Positions 26,221 through 34,531 of a stretch of 64,000 nucleotides of DNA are shown piece after piece. Source of the stretch: Bacteroidales bacterium (GTDB lineage: Bacteria; Bacteroidota; Bacteroidia; Bacteroidales; F082); contig JAEFAE010000002.1 in the NCBI GenBank assembly GCA_016291135.1, positions 176,458 through 240,457 of the forward strand. The letters run 5' to 3'. Below the pieces are notes generated by a model, which searched no databases, was not told where the DNA came from, and was given only the letters and a program-made list of their open reading frames with translations. The position numbers and the translations under genes were made by a program. The stretch's first letter is position 1. Each line of letters starts with the position of its first letter.

Positions 26221-27363
26221 CTAACATCCAATTGCTCTTGAGATCACCAGTCTCAGGATCTCCGAGGTGCCCTCTCCGATCTGGAGGATGCGTTGGTCGC
26301 GGTAGAAGCGCTCCATGTCGAATTCCTTGAGGAGTCCGTGGCCGCCCATCACCTGGACGGCGTTGTCGCATACCTCGGCGGCCACCTCGGAGCAATAGAG
26401 CTTGGCCATGGCGGCTTCCTTGCCGAAGGGGCGGTGCTGGTCCTTGAGCCAGCAGGCACGGTAGAGGAGGTTGCGTGCCGCCTCGATCTTCATGGCCATG
26501 TCGGCGAGCTTGAAGCTGACGGCCTGGAACTTGCAGACGGGTTTGCCGAACTGCACGCGTTTCTTGGAGTAGGCGAGGGCCATCTCGTAGGCCCCTTGGG
26601 CGCAGCCGAGGCCCATGGCGGCGATGGAGAGCCGTCCCGAGTCGAGGGTGGCCAGCATGAGATGGGAGCCTTCACCGGGTTCGCCAAGGATGCATTCCCT
26701 CGGCAGCCGTACGTTGTTGAAGACGAGCTTGCCGGTGTTCGAGGCACGCCACATCATCTTGTCATCCATGGGGGTCTGGGTGAAGCCTTCGACGGTGTTC
26801 TCCACCAGCAAGGCGGTGAACTCGGGCTTGCCATCCTTCTCGCCGGAGACGGCCTGAACGGAGGTGCCCAGGGTGATCGGCGTGGCGCTGTTGGTGATGA
26901 AGATCTTGGTGCCGTTGAGGACCCAGGTGTCGCCTTCCAGCCGGGCCGTGGTCTTGGTGCCGCGCGAGTCGCTGCCGGCGTCTTCTTCGGTGAGGCCGAA
27001 GCCCCAGAGGCGGTCTTTGCAGAGCTGGGGCAGGTATTTGCGCTTCTGCTCCTCGGTGCCGTAGTCCTTGATGGGGCCGATGCCCAGCGAGTTGTCGGCG
27101 GCGATGGTGGCGGCGGTGGAGCCGTCCACACGGGCGAGTTCCTCGACGGCGATGATGTAGCTCAGGTTGTCGAGGCCCTGACCGCCGTATTCCTTGGGGA
27201 CGGTCATGCCCAGCAAGCCCTGCTGTCCCATCTTCAGGGTCAGCTCGGTGTCGAAATGTTGGTGTTCGTCGTTATAACGGGCCACGGGTTTCACTTCGGC
27301 TTCAGCGAAGTCGCGGACGCGTTGGCGCAGCGTTTCTTGTTCTTTTGTCAGGTCGAAATTCAT
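26221..27363 (-). CDS. Acyl-CoA dehydrogenase (short/branched-chain type)
   Basis: 380 residues from MNFDLTKEQETLRQ. All family blocks are present: GFGLTEEDAGSDSRGTKTTA, FITNSATPITLGTSVQ, RVQFGKPVCKFQAVSFKLAD, AVQVMGGHGLLKEFDMERFYRDQRI. The catalytic base is at the usual position, Glu364 in IGEGTSE. Isovaleryl-CoA dehydrogenases have Ala there and use a different Glu, so a butyryl/2-methylbutyryl-type enzyme is more likely despite the leucine-pathway neighbours. It is FAD-dependent and passes electrons to ETF. The GC-rich leader upstream carries a perfect 8-bp hairpin (27384-27401) and repeat family B. Confidence 0.93.
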   Translation of the reverse strand: MNFDLTKEQETLRQRVRDFAEAEVKPVARYNDEHQHFDTELTLKMGQQGLLGMTVPKEYGGQGLDNLSYIIAVEELARVDGSTAATIAADNSLGIGPIKDYGTEEQKRKYLPQLCKDRLWGFGLTEEDAGSDSRGTKTTARLEGDTWVLNGTKIFITNSATPITLGTSVQAVSGEKDGKPEFTALLVENTVEGFTQTPMDDKMMWRASNTGKLVFNNVRLPRECILGEPGEGSHLMLATLDSGRLSIAAMGLGCAQGAYEMALAYSKKRVQFGKPVCKFQAVSFKLADMAMKIEAARNLLYRACWLKDQHRPFGKEAAMAKLYCSEVAAEVCDNAVQVMGGHGLLKEFDMERFYRDQRILQIGEGTSEILRLVISRAIGC

Positions 27364-27383
27364 TCTTTTATGTTTTTTAACGG

Positions 27384-27401
27384 GGTGGCGCAAGCGCCAC
27401 C
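27384..27401. repeat. Small hairpin in the acyl-CoA dehydrogenase leader
   Basis: GGTGGCGC-AA-GCGCCACC, a perfect 8-bp stem with 2-nt loop, 20 nt upstream of the start codon. It may be a degraded edge of repeat family B beside it. Confidence 0.6.
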
Positions 27402-27435
27402 ATTCATTTCCGGGGTTCCCGTTGGTCACCCCTTT

Positions 27436-27611
27436 CCCAGGGTTCCCTGCGGTCACCCTGGGCTACCAACAGGGCGCCCCTAACGGGGTGCGCGGGAATT
27501 GTTTTTTTATTTTGGTGTTTTTTATTTTATGGTTTATTCTTTTTTTCCCGGGGTTCCCTGCGGTCACCCTGGGCTACCGACAGGGCGCCCCTAACGGGGT
27601 GCGCGGGAATT
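27436..27611. repeat. Family B hairpin repeats, site 1 (two 65-bp copies)
   Basis: Copies at 27436-27500 and 27547-27611 differ at 2 of 65 positions (A/G at position 4, A/G at position 33). Each holds a CCCAGGGT/ACCCTGGG stem (the second copy uses a G-T wobble), the core TACCRACAG, and a GCGCCCC-TAAC-GGGGTGCGC stem. They fill the gap between the carboxylase and acyl-CoA dehydrogenase genes. The same core and stems recur at 36030-36152 and 45733-45900, some inverted. Confidence 0.85.
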
Positions 27612-27637
27612 TTTTCTTTTTTATTTTTATTTTGGTG

Positions 27638-29629
27638 TTATATTAACTCTATTAATTGTTTTTTATTGTCAACCATTTCATTCTCAGCGACCAGGATGCG
27701 TTTTACCTTGGCGTTGGTGTTGGTGGTGATGTTGTTTTCCATCTTCATGGCCTCCACTACGATCATGACGGTTCCCTTACTGACCTCATCCCCCTCCTTG
27801 ACGTTGATCTTCACCACCTTGCCGGGCATGGGCGAAACCAGCATCATCTTGTCGTTGGCTTCCGCACTCCGTGCGTAGTCGTAGTCCTCATTGAGCTGGT
27901 CGGTGCGGAAACAGGTGAAATTGAGTCCGTGGAAGTTGACGATGGTCTTCTGCTCTTCGTTGACGGAACAGTACACGGTCTCCGTCCTGCCGTTCAACAT
28001 GATCTTGAGCTGATGCTGGTCATGACCGAGGAACTCCACCGTGAAAGGCTTCCCGTTGAGGTCGCCTTCGATTTTCCTGGGCCCGGCTTGTGCGATGTGG
28101 ACGGCCAGCTTCCGGCCTTCCACTTCAATGTTGAATTGACTGTGATAGCGCCAATAGCCAATCTCTTCCCAGACGTTTGTCGTGTTGTTGTTGAAACGTT
28201 TCTTTAACAAGTCATATACCAGGAATGAAACAGCTATATCATTGATACACAAATTATTACGACTTTCATTCAAGGCATTGAGAAGGTCATCGCGGTGGGT
28301 CTCGCAGAAAGAGGTGTCGATTTGGTTGGCGAGGAAGTCGGGATGCTTGATCACCTCCCAGAGGTAGGCCTTGTTGGTGGTGAGTCCCTGGATGATGAAG
28401 TCCTTCAAGGCATGTTGTGCCGTCTCGATGGCAGCTTGCCGGTCTTTGGCGTGGCAGATGAGCTTGGCGATCATGGGATCGTAGGCCTCTGAGACCGTGC
28501 AGGGCCGGTCGATGCTACTATCCACGCGGGTGCCGCGTACCTGGGGCTCGTGATAGGCGGTGACCCGGCCTGGGGTGGGCAGGAAGCCGTTCTCAGGGTC
28601 TTCGGCATAGAGACGCAGCTCGATGGCGTGGCCTTGGGCCTGAATCATGTCTTGGGTCCAGCCCATCTCCTTGCCACGGGCGATGCGGAGCTGTTCCTCC
28701 ACGATGTCGATGCCAGTGCGCATCTCAGTGACGGGATGCTCCACCTGGATACGGGTGTTCATCTCCAGGAAATAGAAGCGTTGGTCGGTGTCCACGATGA
28801 ACTCCACGGTGCCGGCGTTCTTGTAGCCGATTTCCTTGCAGAGCTTGACGGCGGTGTCGAGCAGGGCCTGTCTCCGCTCGTCGTTGAGGGTGGGCGAGGG
28901 AGACTCCTCGATGATCTTCTGGTAGCGCCGCTGAAGGGTGCATTCGCGTTCGTGCAGATGGATCACGTTGCCGTGGTGGTCGGCGAGGATCTGCACCTCG
29001 ATATGGCGAGGATGTTCGATGTATTGTTCCACAAAGACGGTGCCGTCACCGAAGTAGTTGGCTGCCTCGCGGGAGGCGCGTTCCAGGGCGTCTTTCAGCT
29101 CCTCTTGGTGGTGCACGATGTGCATGCCTTTGCCACCGCCGCCTGCAGCCGCCTTGATGAGCACGGGGTAGGGCAGGGTGGCGGCCTGTTCCAGGATTTG
29201 GGAGTGGTCGCCCGTCAGGCCGAAGGTGACGGGGATGCCATGTTCGATGGCGAGCTGCCGGGCGGCGATCTTGTTGCCCATCAGGCGCATGGTGTCGGCG
29301 TCGGGGCCGATGAAGATGAGGTTGTTGGCCTGGCAGGCCTCCACAAAATCGGGATTCTCCGAGAGGAAGCCATAGCCGGGATGGATGGCGTCGGCACCGC
29401 TGTCGAGGGCGGCGTCGATGATCTTGGCGATGTTCAGGTAGGTGTCCTTGAGGGGGCCGTTGCCGAGGGGGTAGGCCTCGTCTGCCAGCCGTCGGTGCAG
29501 CGCTTCGGCATCGTTGTCGGCGAACACGGCGACGCTTTCGATGTGGAGGCGCTTCAGGGTTCGGATGATGCGAACGGCGATCTCTCCGCGGTTGGCGATC
29601 AGGACTTTATGGATTTTCTTGGTGTTCAT
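27638..29629 (-). CDS. Biotin-dependent acyl-CoA carboxylase alpha subunit (biotin carboxylase plus carrier domain)
   Basis: 663 residues. The biotin carboxylase part starts KVLIANRGEIAVRIIRTLKR, with the ATP-grasp glycine loop AAAGGGGKGMHIV, FVEQYIEHPRHIEVQ and LEMNTRIQVEHPVTE. After a linker, the carrier domain carries the biotinylated Lys629 in VVEAMKMEN. It carboxylates biotin with bicarbonate and ATP for transfer to an acyl-CoA. Fused alpha subunits of this length serve methylcrotonyl-, propionyl- or acetyl-CoA carboxylases. The methylglutaconyl-CoA-hydratase-like neighbour favours methylcrotonyl-CoA. No carboxyltransferase beta subunit is in the window. Confidence 0.93.
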   Translation of the reverse strand: MNTKKIHKVLIANRGEIAVRIIRTLKRLHIESVAVFADNDAEALHRRLADEAYPLGNGPLKDTYLNIAKIIDAALDSGADAIHPGYGFLSENPDFVEACQANNLIFIGPDADTMRLMGNKIAARQLAIEHGIPVTFGLTGDHSQILEQAATLPYPVLIKAAAGGGGKGMHIVHHQEELKDALERASREAANYFGDGTVFVEQYIEHPRHIEVQILADHHGNVIHLHERECTLQRRYQKIIEESPSPTLNDERRQALLDTAVKLCKEIGYKNAGTVEFIVDTDQRFYFLEMNTRIQVEHPVTEMRTGIDIVEEQLRIARGKEMGWTQDMIQAQGHAIELRLYAEDPENGFLPTPGRVTAYHEPQVRGTRVDSSIDRPCTVSEAYDPMIAKLICHAKDRQAAIETAQHALKDFIIQGLTTNKAYLWEVIKHPDFLANQIDTSFCETHRDDLLNALNESRNNLCINDIAVSFLVYDLLKKRFNNNTTNVWEEIGYWRYHSQFNIEVEGRKLAVHIAQAGPRKIEGDLNGKPFTVEFLGHDQHQLKIMLNGRTETVYCSVNEEQKTIVNFHGLNFTCFRTDQLNEDYDYARSAEANDKMMLVSPMPGKVVKINVKEGDEVSKGTVMIVVEAMKMENNITTNTNAKVKRILVAENEMVDNKKQLIELI

Positions 29630-29651
29630 GCAAAGAGGTGTTAAGGGTCGG

Positions 29652-30443
29652 TCAATCCGCCTCCCAGCGGGGTTTCCGTTTCTCGAAGAAGGCGGCCATG
29701 CCTTCCTGGCCGGCTTGGGAGGCGCGCTGGTCGGCGATGATCGCCGAGGTGTGGGTGAAGACAGGGGCGTAGGGGTCGTCGGCGCCCTCCACCAGGCGGA
29801 GCAGCTTCTTGCACTCCGCCACGGCGTCGGGCGAGGCGTGCATAAAGTGCTCGATGTATTGCCGTTCCGTGTCGATGAGTGCGTCTTCGGCCACTACAAC
29901 GTTCACCAGGCGGAAGTCCTTGGCCTCCTGGGCAGTGAAACGTCGTCCCGTGAGCATCAGCTCCTTGGCGGCGGTAGGACCGATCTTCTGCACCACGAAA
30001 GGCGAGATGGTGGCAGGGGTGATCCCCAGCCGGACCTCCGAGAAGGCGAACCGGGTGTCGGTGGCTGCGATGACGATGTCGGAAGCCGCCACGATGCCGT
30101 TGGCGCCGCCGATGCAGGCCCCATGCACCACCGTGATGACGGCCTTGTTGCAGAAATGGATGGCCTGGAACAGCTTCGAGAGCCGTTCGGCGTCGGCCAT
30201 GTTCTGGCCACGGCTGAAGGAGGCCATCGCTTTCATATAGGCCAGGTCGGCCCCGGCACAAAAGGCCGGGCCGTTGCCTTTGAGGACAATGACGCGGATG
30301 TCGTCGCGGCTGTCGAGCCACCGAAAGGCCTCGGTGAGCTCCCGGATCAGCTCCGGATTGAGGGCATTGCGCACTTCGGGCCGGTCCAGGTTGACCCAGG
30401 CCACACTTTCGCCCAACTGTATCTTGATCGTCTCGAATTCCAT
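29652..30443 (-). CDS. Enoyl-CoA hydratase/isomerase family, methylglutaconyl-CoA-hydratase-like
   Basis: 263 residues from MEFETIKIQLGE. A longer start at 30482 adds a non-family N-terminus. It has the crotonase blocks VNLDRPEVRNALNPELIREL, PAFCAGADLAYMKAM (oxyanion hole), GACIGGANGIVAASD and FAFSEVRLGITPATIS. The downstream catalytic Glu (FSEVRLG) is kept, but the first crotonase Glu (at GGxxE) is replaced (GGANG), as in methylglutaconyl-CoA-hydratase-like Bacteroidota proteins. It is promoter-proximal to the carboxylase (22 nt gap), so a leucine-catabolism role is likely but not proven. Confidence 0.88.
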   Translation of the reverse strand: MEFETIKIQLGESVAWVNLDRPEVRNALNPELIRELTEAFRWLDSRDDIRVIVLKGNGPAFCAGADLAYMKAMASFSRGQNMADAERLSKLFQAIHFCNKAVITVVHGACIGGANGIVAASDIVIAATDTRFAFSEVRLGITPATISPFVVQKIGPTAAKELMLTGRRFTAQEAKDFRLVNVVVAEDALIDTERQYIEHFMHASPDAVAECKKLLRLVEGADDPYAPVFTHTSAIIADQRASQAGQEGMAAFFEKRKPRWEAD

Positions 30444-30551
30444 ATCGCAAAAATCGGAAATTTTGTCATAATACCCCTCCATTTCGGGAAAAATATTTTA
30501 CTTTGCATGATATTTGACAACAGCATATCCCTTCGACAAACAACCTATAAG

Positions 30552-31010
30552 ATGGAAGACGAGAATTTCAACCAGGAGCTGGAGGATTTTTTCCGGCTTT
30601 TCAAACGCCTTATCGAGAAGGAGTCCGACCAGGGGGCAATTCCCGGTGTGGATCCTGCCCAGATGGAACAGCTCAAGGCCTTCATGGCCCAGTTCGACGA
30701 CGTCAAGGACGACCTCAAAGGCGAGCTTCACAAGGTGGATCCCTTTACCAAGATGATGATCTCCTCCATCGTGAAGCAGCTTCGCGAGCAGTTGGGTCCC
30801 GAGGCGGACGAGGTCGCCCCGCCCACGGTGGAGGATATTGTCAGCCGTCGCGAGGAGGAACTCAGCGACGTGACCGACGCCGACGTGCGGGCCCGTGCCC
30901 TCATCGCCACCATCGACGACCAGCTGAAAAACCCCCATCTCAGTGAGGAGGAGATCGATGTATTGCTTGACAAACGGTCGCAAATTTCAGCGAAATTGTC
31001 TGGGGATTGA
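30552..31010 (+). CDS. Small acidic cytoplasmic protein of unknown function
   Basis: 152 residues from MEDENFNQELEDFF. An upstream ATG at 30507 is possible but sits at the expected transcription start (TACTTTG at 30499-30505). There is no signal peptide or membrane segment. It is highly acidic and helical, with a conserved-looking C-terminus (VTDADVRARALIATIDDQLK, then LSEEEIDVLLDKRSQISAKL). I do not recognise the family. It is separated from the next gene by a clear promoter. Confidence 0.65.
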   Translation: MEDENFNQELEDFFRLFKRLIEKESDQGAIPGVDPAQMEQLKAFMAQFDDVKDDLKGELHKVDPFTKMMISSIVKQLREQLGPEADEVAPPTVEDIVSRREEELSDVTDADVRARALIATIDDQLKNPHLSEEEIDVLLDKRSQISAKLSGD

Positions 31011-31020
31011 AATTTATTCT

Positions 31021-31028
31021 TACTTTTG
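31021..31028 (+). promoter_or_regulatory. -7 box of the 31055 beta-barrel gene
   Basis: TACTTTTG, 27 nt before the ATG at 31055. It makes the ATG at 31043 less likely. Confidence 0.65.
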
Positions 31029-31054
31029 CCTTTTCTTAAGAAATGATCGATACC

Positions 31055-31726
31055 ATGAAGAGAATGCTCCTTTTGCTGGCCGCGGTGGTCCTTTCCGCCA
31101 ACGCGTTCGCCCAACTCATCGCCAACAAGACCGACAAGAAGGTTACGGTGAACCTCGATGTGTTCAACGACTTCCAGCTTTACGAAAACGAGAATTGGGA
31201 CGCCCGACTCTTAAGCCAGGGCTTCAGCTGTGCGGCTACCTACAACTTCCCGCTCGGCGAGAGCAAGAAACACACCGTGAGTCTGGGCTTGGGCTATACC
31301 GGCCATAACTACTTCTCCTACAACCATTTGATTAACCCTTATACCAAAGACACCTTGCAGTTCGTGTCGTGTCGCGACGAAGAGGGGTTTAAGCGCAACA
31401 AGCTGAATTGCAACTATATCGACATTCCGATCGAGCTTCGTTTCCGCATCAAGGATGCCTGGAAGATCGGCGTGGGGTTCAAGTTCGGCCTGTTGGTCAA
31501 CGCCAAGACCAAGTATGTCGGCACCAACGAAGAGGGCATCCGGGTCCATGAGAAGTTCAGCTACATTCCCAATGTGGAGCGTTATGCCTATGCGGCTACC
31601 TTGCGTGTCGGGTACAAGTCGGTGAGCCTGTATACCGCCCTGCAGCTGGTACAGGTCTTCGAAGTCGGACACAACGCGCCCCGTCTGGTTCCGATCTCGG
31701 TGGGACTCACCTTTGCACCTTTCTAA
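31055..31726 (+). CDS. Outer-membrane beta-barrel protein
   Basis: 223 residues from MKRMLLLLAAVVLSANAFAQ, a cleavable signal peptide. The mature part has alternating amphipathic strands (HTVSLGLGYTGHNYF, WKIGVGFKFGLLVNAK, AYAATLRVGYKSVSLYTALQL) and ends in the aromatic VGLTFAPF typical of Bacteroidota 8-strand barrels. No specific transport family is recognised. It is followed 12 nt later by queG in the same frame, so the two may be co-transcribed. Confidence 0.8.
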   Translation: MKRMLLLLAAVVLSANAFAQLIANKTDKKVTVNLDVFNDFQLYENENWDARLLSQGFSCAATYNFPLGESKKHTVSLGLGYTGHNYFSYNHLINPYTKDTLQFVSCRDEEGFKRNKLNCNYIDIPIELRFRIKDAWKIGVGFKFGLLVNAKTKYVGTNEEGIRVHEKFSYIPNVERYAYAATLRVGYKSVSLYTALQLVQVFEVGHNAPRLVPISVGLTFAPF

Positions 31727-31738
31727 ACCGGTTCGTTT

Positions 31739-32671
31739 TTGGAAGTTGAATCGTTGACTTTGTGGATCCTCAGCGAGGCCGAGCGACTTGGCTTCGATGC
31801 CTGTGGCGTGTCGCCCGCGGGAGCCCTGGATCGGGAATCCGCCCGGATGGAGGCTTGGCTGGAGGCCGACCGCGAGGGCGAGATGCAATACCTGAACCGG
31901 AACAAGGAGAAGCGTTATGATCCGCGTCTGCTGGTGGAAGGCACCCGTTCCATCGTCACCGTATTGTACAACTATTACCCGGGTACCCTGTTGCCTGAAA
32001 CGGACAACTACAAACTGGCCAAATACGCCTACGGGGAGGATTACCATGAGGTGGTCAAACGGAAGTTGATGACCCTGCTGTCCGTCATCGAGACGAAGAC
32101 GGGACTGCTGGAGGGGGTCCGGGCGTTCACCGACTCGGCACCCATTCTCGACCGTGCATGGGCGGTACGTTGCGGCTTGGGCTTCATCGGGAAGAACACG
32201 GCCTTGATCCACCCAAGAAAAGGGTCTTTCCTCTTCATCGGGCATCTGTTTCTGCCCATCGAGTTGCAGGCGACAGGGAAGCCGATGACCAACCATTGCG
32301 GACGCTGCACGCGTTGTCTCGATGCCTGTCCGACGGGCGCCCTGGAGGCGCCTTTCCATATCGACGCCCGAAAGTGCCTCTCCTACCTGACCATCGAATA
32401 CAAGGGCGACCTGGAGGGACAGGACCCCAACCGTTTTCACGATTGGATCTACGGCTGCGACATCTGTCAAGACGTATGTCCTTACAACAAGAAATTCTCC
32501 ATTGCCAACAAAGAACCGCTGTTTCAGCCCTCGGAGGCCTTGACGCAACTGCGGAAAAAAGATTGGGAAGCCCTCGACCGCAACGCCTTTGAACGGCTGT
32601 TCAAGCGTTCTGCGGTTCGTCGTGCCGGTTACGAGGGGCTCCGGCGCAACATCAATTTCCTGCGTGAATGA
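31739..32671 (+). CDS. queG: Epoxyqueuosine reductase
   Basis: 310 residues. The N-terminal cobalamin-binding part contains LGFDACGVSPAG. Two [4Fe-4S] ferredoxin motifs follow: CGRCTRCLDACPTGAL from Cys187 and YGCDICQDVCPYNK from Cys240. It reduces epoxyqueuosine to queuosine in tRNA wobble modification. No ATG lies between the previous in-frame stop (31724-31726) and residue 37, and the family needs the sequence before that, so the start is a TTG, most likely at 31739. Its 3' end overlaps the convergent gene by 20 bp. Confidence 0.93.
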   Translation: MEVESLTLWILSEAERLGFDACGVSPAGALDRESARMEAWLEADREGEMQYLNRNKEKRYDPRLLVEGTRSIVTVLYNYYPGTLLPETDNYKLAKYAYGEDYHEVVKRKLMTLLSVIETKTGLLEGVRAFTDSAPILDRAWAVRCGLGFIGKNTALIHPRKGSFLFIGHLFLPIELQATGKPMTNHCGRCTRCLDACPTGALEAPFHIDARKCLSYLTIEYKGDLEGQDPNRFHDWIYGCDICQDVCPYNKKFSIANKEPLFQPSEALTQLRKKDWEALDRNAFERLFKRSAVRRAGYEGLRRNINFLRE

Positions 32672-33299
32672 AGGAATAGGTCACCGTTGCCAGGATGGCT
32701 ACATTGTAGAGGTGACCGTACAGGAGGTTGGGCGACTCGAGGTTCCTACGGCAAGGGATCAGCGAATGCAGGTACCGGAGGTTCACTCCCCAGCTTCTGT
32801 TCAAGTCGAATTGGACCCCCAGATGGCCCGACGCCCCGAAACGCAACCACGATTCGTTTTCGAACAGGTCTTCAAAATCGGCGGATTGCTTTCCGCTCAT
32901 CAGGAAATCGGCGCTGACTCCAGCCTCGAAAGTGATGAAATTCAGCGGATTGCCGTTGACAGAAAAATTGGAGAGGTCGTAACGGAACAGGATGGGTAGC
33001 TGGGCATAATGCAGCCGGATGTCCATGGGCAACATGCCGTTGTCCACTTCCTTGACGTCGGAATGGGCGCCCAGGAGGGTGTAACGGAGCTCCATCTGCC
33101 ATGCGGTGGGGCCGTCGGTGGGGATGCGGGCGAAGAAGCCTCCGGTCCATCCCATCTGATGGAATCCGCCATAGCCGTCGCCGTCGATTTGGGAGGTGAC
33201 AACGCCCGCCATGACGCCGCCGTCGAACGACTGCGCCTGGGTGCGGTGGGCAGCCAGGGCGAGCAAGGCGGCCACGATCAGGAGAAAGGTCTTTTTCAT
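32652..33299 (-). CDS. Outer-membrane beta-barrel protein (OMP_b-brl_2/PorT-like)
   Basis: 215 residues with signal peptide MKKTFLLIVAALLALAA...AQ. The pattern SFDGGVMAGVVTSQIDGDGYGGFHQMGW matches the PorT/OMP_b-brl family start, with later strands MELRYTLLGAH, AQLPILFRYDL, FITFEAGVSADFLM. Its ATG overlaps the stop of the MltF-like gene (33296-33299), so the two are coupled. The end overlaps queG by 20 bp on the other strand. Confidence 0.82.
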   Translation of the reverse strand: MKKTFLLIVAALLALAAHRTQAQSFDGGVMAGVVTSQIDGDGYGGFHQMGWTGGFFARIPTDGPTAWQMELRYTLLGAHSDVKEVDNGMLPMDIRLHYAQLPILFRYDLSNFSVNGNPLNFITFEAGVSADFLMSGKQSADFEDLFENESWLRFGASGHLGVQFDLNRSWGVNLRYLHSLIPCRRNLESPNLLYGHLYNVAILATVTYSFIHAGN

Positions 33300-34402
33300 T
33301 CTTCAATAAGGGCTTTATAGTGGTTGTACCGTTTCATGACTTCCTTGACGAAGTTGTAGGTCTGCTTTCCTTTCAGCGGGCCGCAGGTGCACACGGGATC
33401 GGTGTAGTATTTCGATTTGTTGAGGATGTAGTAGTCGACGTTGTCGTCCCATATGTCGGGATCCTTGCCGTATTTCTCCGCAAGGCGACGGGCGTCGAGC
33501 ACATGACCCAAGCCGGCGTTGTACGAGGCGAGGATGAACTTCTGGCGCTCGAGGCTGTCGGTGATGCTCTCGGGCAGGGACCGCTCCAGGTGCTGGAGGA
33601 GCTTGCCACCGGCTTCCAGCTGGTCCACCGGGGGCGAGTCGTAGTCGATGCCGTAGTTTTCCATCACCACGGGCATGAGCTGCATCAACCCGTAGGCGCC
33701 CTGGTCGCTCTCCAAGTCGGGCTTGAAATGTGACTCCTGATAGATGATCGAGGAAATCATCCTCCAATCCCAATGGATCTTCTTGGCTGCGGCTTTGATG
33801 AGATCGTCGTAGGGGCTGATGTGTCTGTTGTCGATGGCAGGGGTGGAGGAGGGGTTCTTTCCGCCTTTGAAATAACGGTAGAAGCTCTTCCTCATGTTGC
33901 TTTTCATGTAGTCCTGCAGCCAGATCCCGATGGCGGAAACCAGACTGGTGTCTTGGCCGGTGTCGGGGATGATCCAGACGATGTCTTGGTCGAGCTCCAC
34001 CGGGGTTTCAAGCGGGATGGTCCGATAGGCGCTGTCGATCACCTCGAGGGTGTCGATCTCGCCGGCAAAGAGGTCCACCTGGCCTTCGGCGAGCATCTGG
34101 AAGCATTCTTCGAGGCTGTCGTTGACGAGGAGGTCGAGATGGAGGTCGAACAGCTCGCAGAAGTCGTCCAGCAGCTCAAACTGGAATCCTGCAGGACGTC
34201 CTTCGATGAGACGGTAGTTGACGTATTGTCGGTTGGTGACGGCCCGAAGCTGGCCACGTTCCTGAAGGTGCTCCATCACCGTGAGGGTGTCGACGGGTTC
34301 TTCCTCCACGACGGGTTCGGGCTGGTGCACTTCCTTTTTCTGGCAAGCGGTCATGGCAAGGACGCAGCAAAGCCAGAAAAAAGCATTGCGTAAATACTTC
34401 AT
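33296..34402 (-). CDS. MltF-like membrane-bound lytic transglycosylase
   Basis: 368 residues. A lipoprotein signal peptide ends LAMTAC (Cys20). Residues ~45-190 are a periplasmic solute-binding domain (LRAVTNRQYVNYRL...FQFELLDDFCE). Residues ~205-350 are an SLT lysozyme-like domain with catalytic Glu223 in IIYQESHFKPD, then GLMQLMP and ASYNAGLGHV. It cleaves peptidoglycan to 1,6-anhydro-muropeptides. The solute-binding domain gives allosteric control in MltF. The promoter box is at 34423-34430, and a coupled barrel protein follows. Confidence 0.92.
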   Translation of the reverse strand: MKYLRNAFFWLCCVLAMTACQKKEVHQPEPVVEEEPVDTLTVMEHLQERGQLRAVTNRQYVNYRLIEGRPAGFQFELLDDFCELFDLHLDLLVNDSLEECFQMLAEGQVDLFAGEIDTLEVIDSAYRTIPLETPVELDQDIVWIIPDTGQDTSLVSAIGIWLQDYMKSNMRKSFYRYFKGGKNPSSTPAIDNRHISPYDDLIKAAAKKIHWDWRMISSIIYQESHFKPDLESDQGAYGLMQLMPVVMENYGIDYDSPPVDQLEAGGKLLQHLERSLPESITDSLERQKFILASYNAGLGHVLDARRLAEKYGKDPDIWDDNVDYYILNKSKYYTDPVCTCGPLKGKQTYNFVKEVMKRYNHYKALIEE

Positions 34403-34422
34403 AACAGTTGTTTTTGCGGTCC

Positions 34423-34430
34423 AAAGTTAC
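34423..34430 (-). promoter_or_regulatory. -7 box of the MltF-like gene
   Basis: TAACTTTG on the minus strand, 21 nt before the ATG. Confidence 0.6.
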
Positions 34431-34531
34431 GTTAAATGTTGATACAGATGGACTTTTTGGCGTTTTAGTGAGAAAATAAATCGTTATTGCAGGGTTTTTC
34501 CGTAACTTCGCAGCCGATTTTTCATTGGAAT

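Noticed and set aside
26221..27363. Naming the acyl-CoA dehydrogenase isovaleryl-CoA dehydrogenase from its neighbours
   Set aside because: The catalytic Glu is in the general position (IGEGTSE), whereas isovaleryl enzymes have Ala there.
27384..27625. Family B repeats as a CRISPR array
   Set aside because: Only two near-identical 65-bp copies with internal hairpins, no regular spacers and no cas genes.
29514..30551. Long N-terminal extension of the 30552 gene
   Set aside because: That frame runs antisense through the crotonase gene; the promoter-like box near 30500 supports the short protein.
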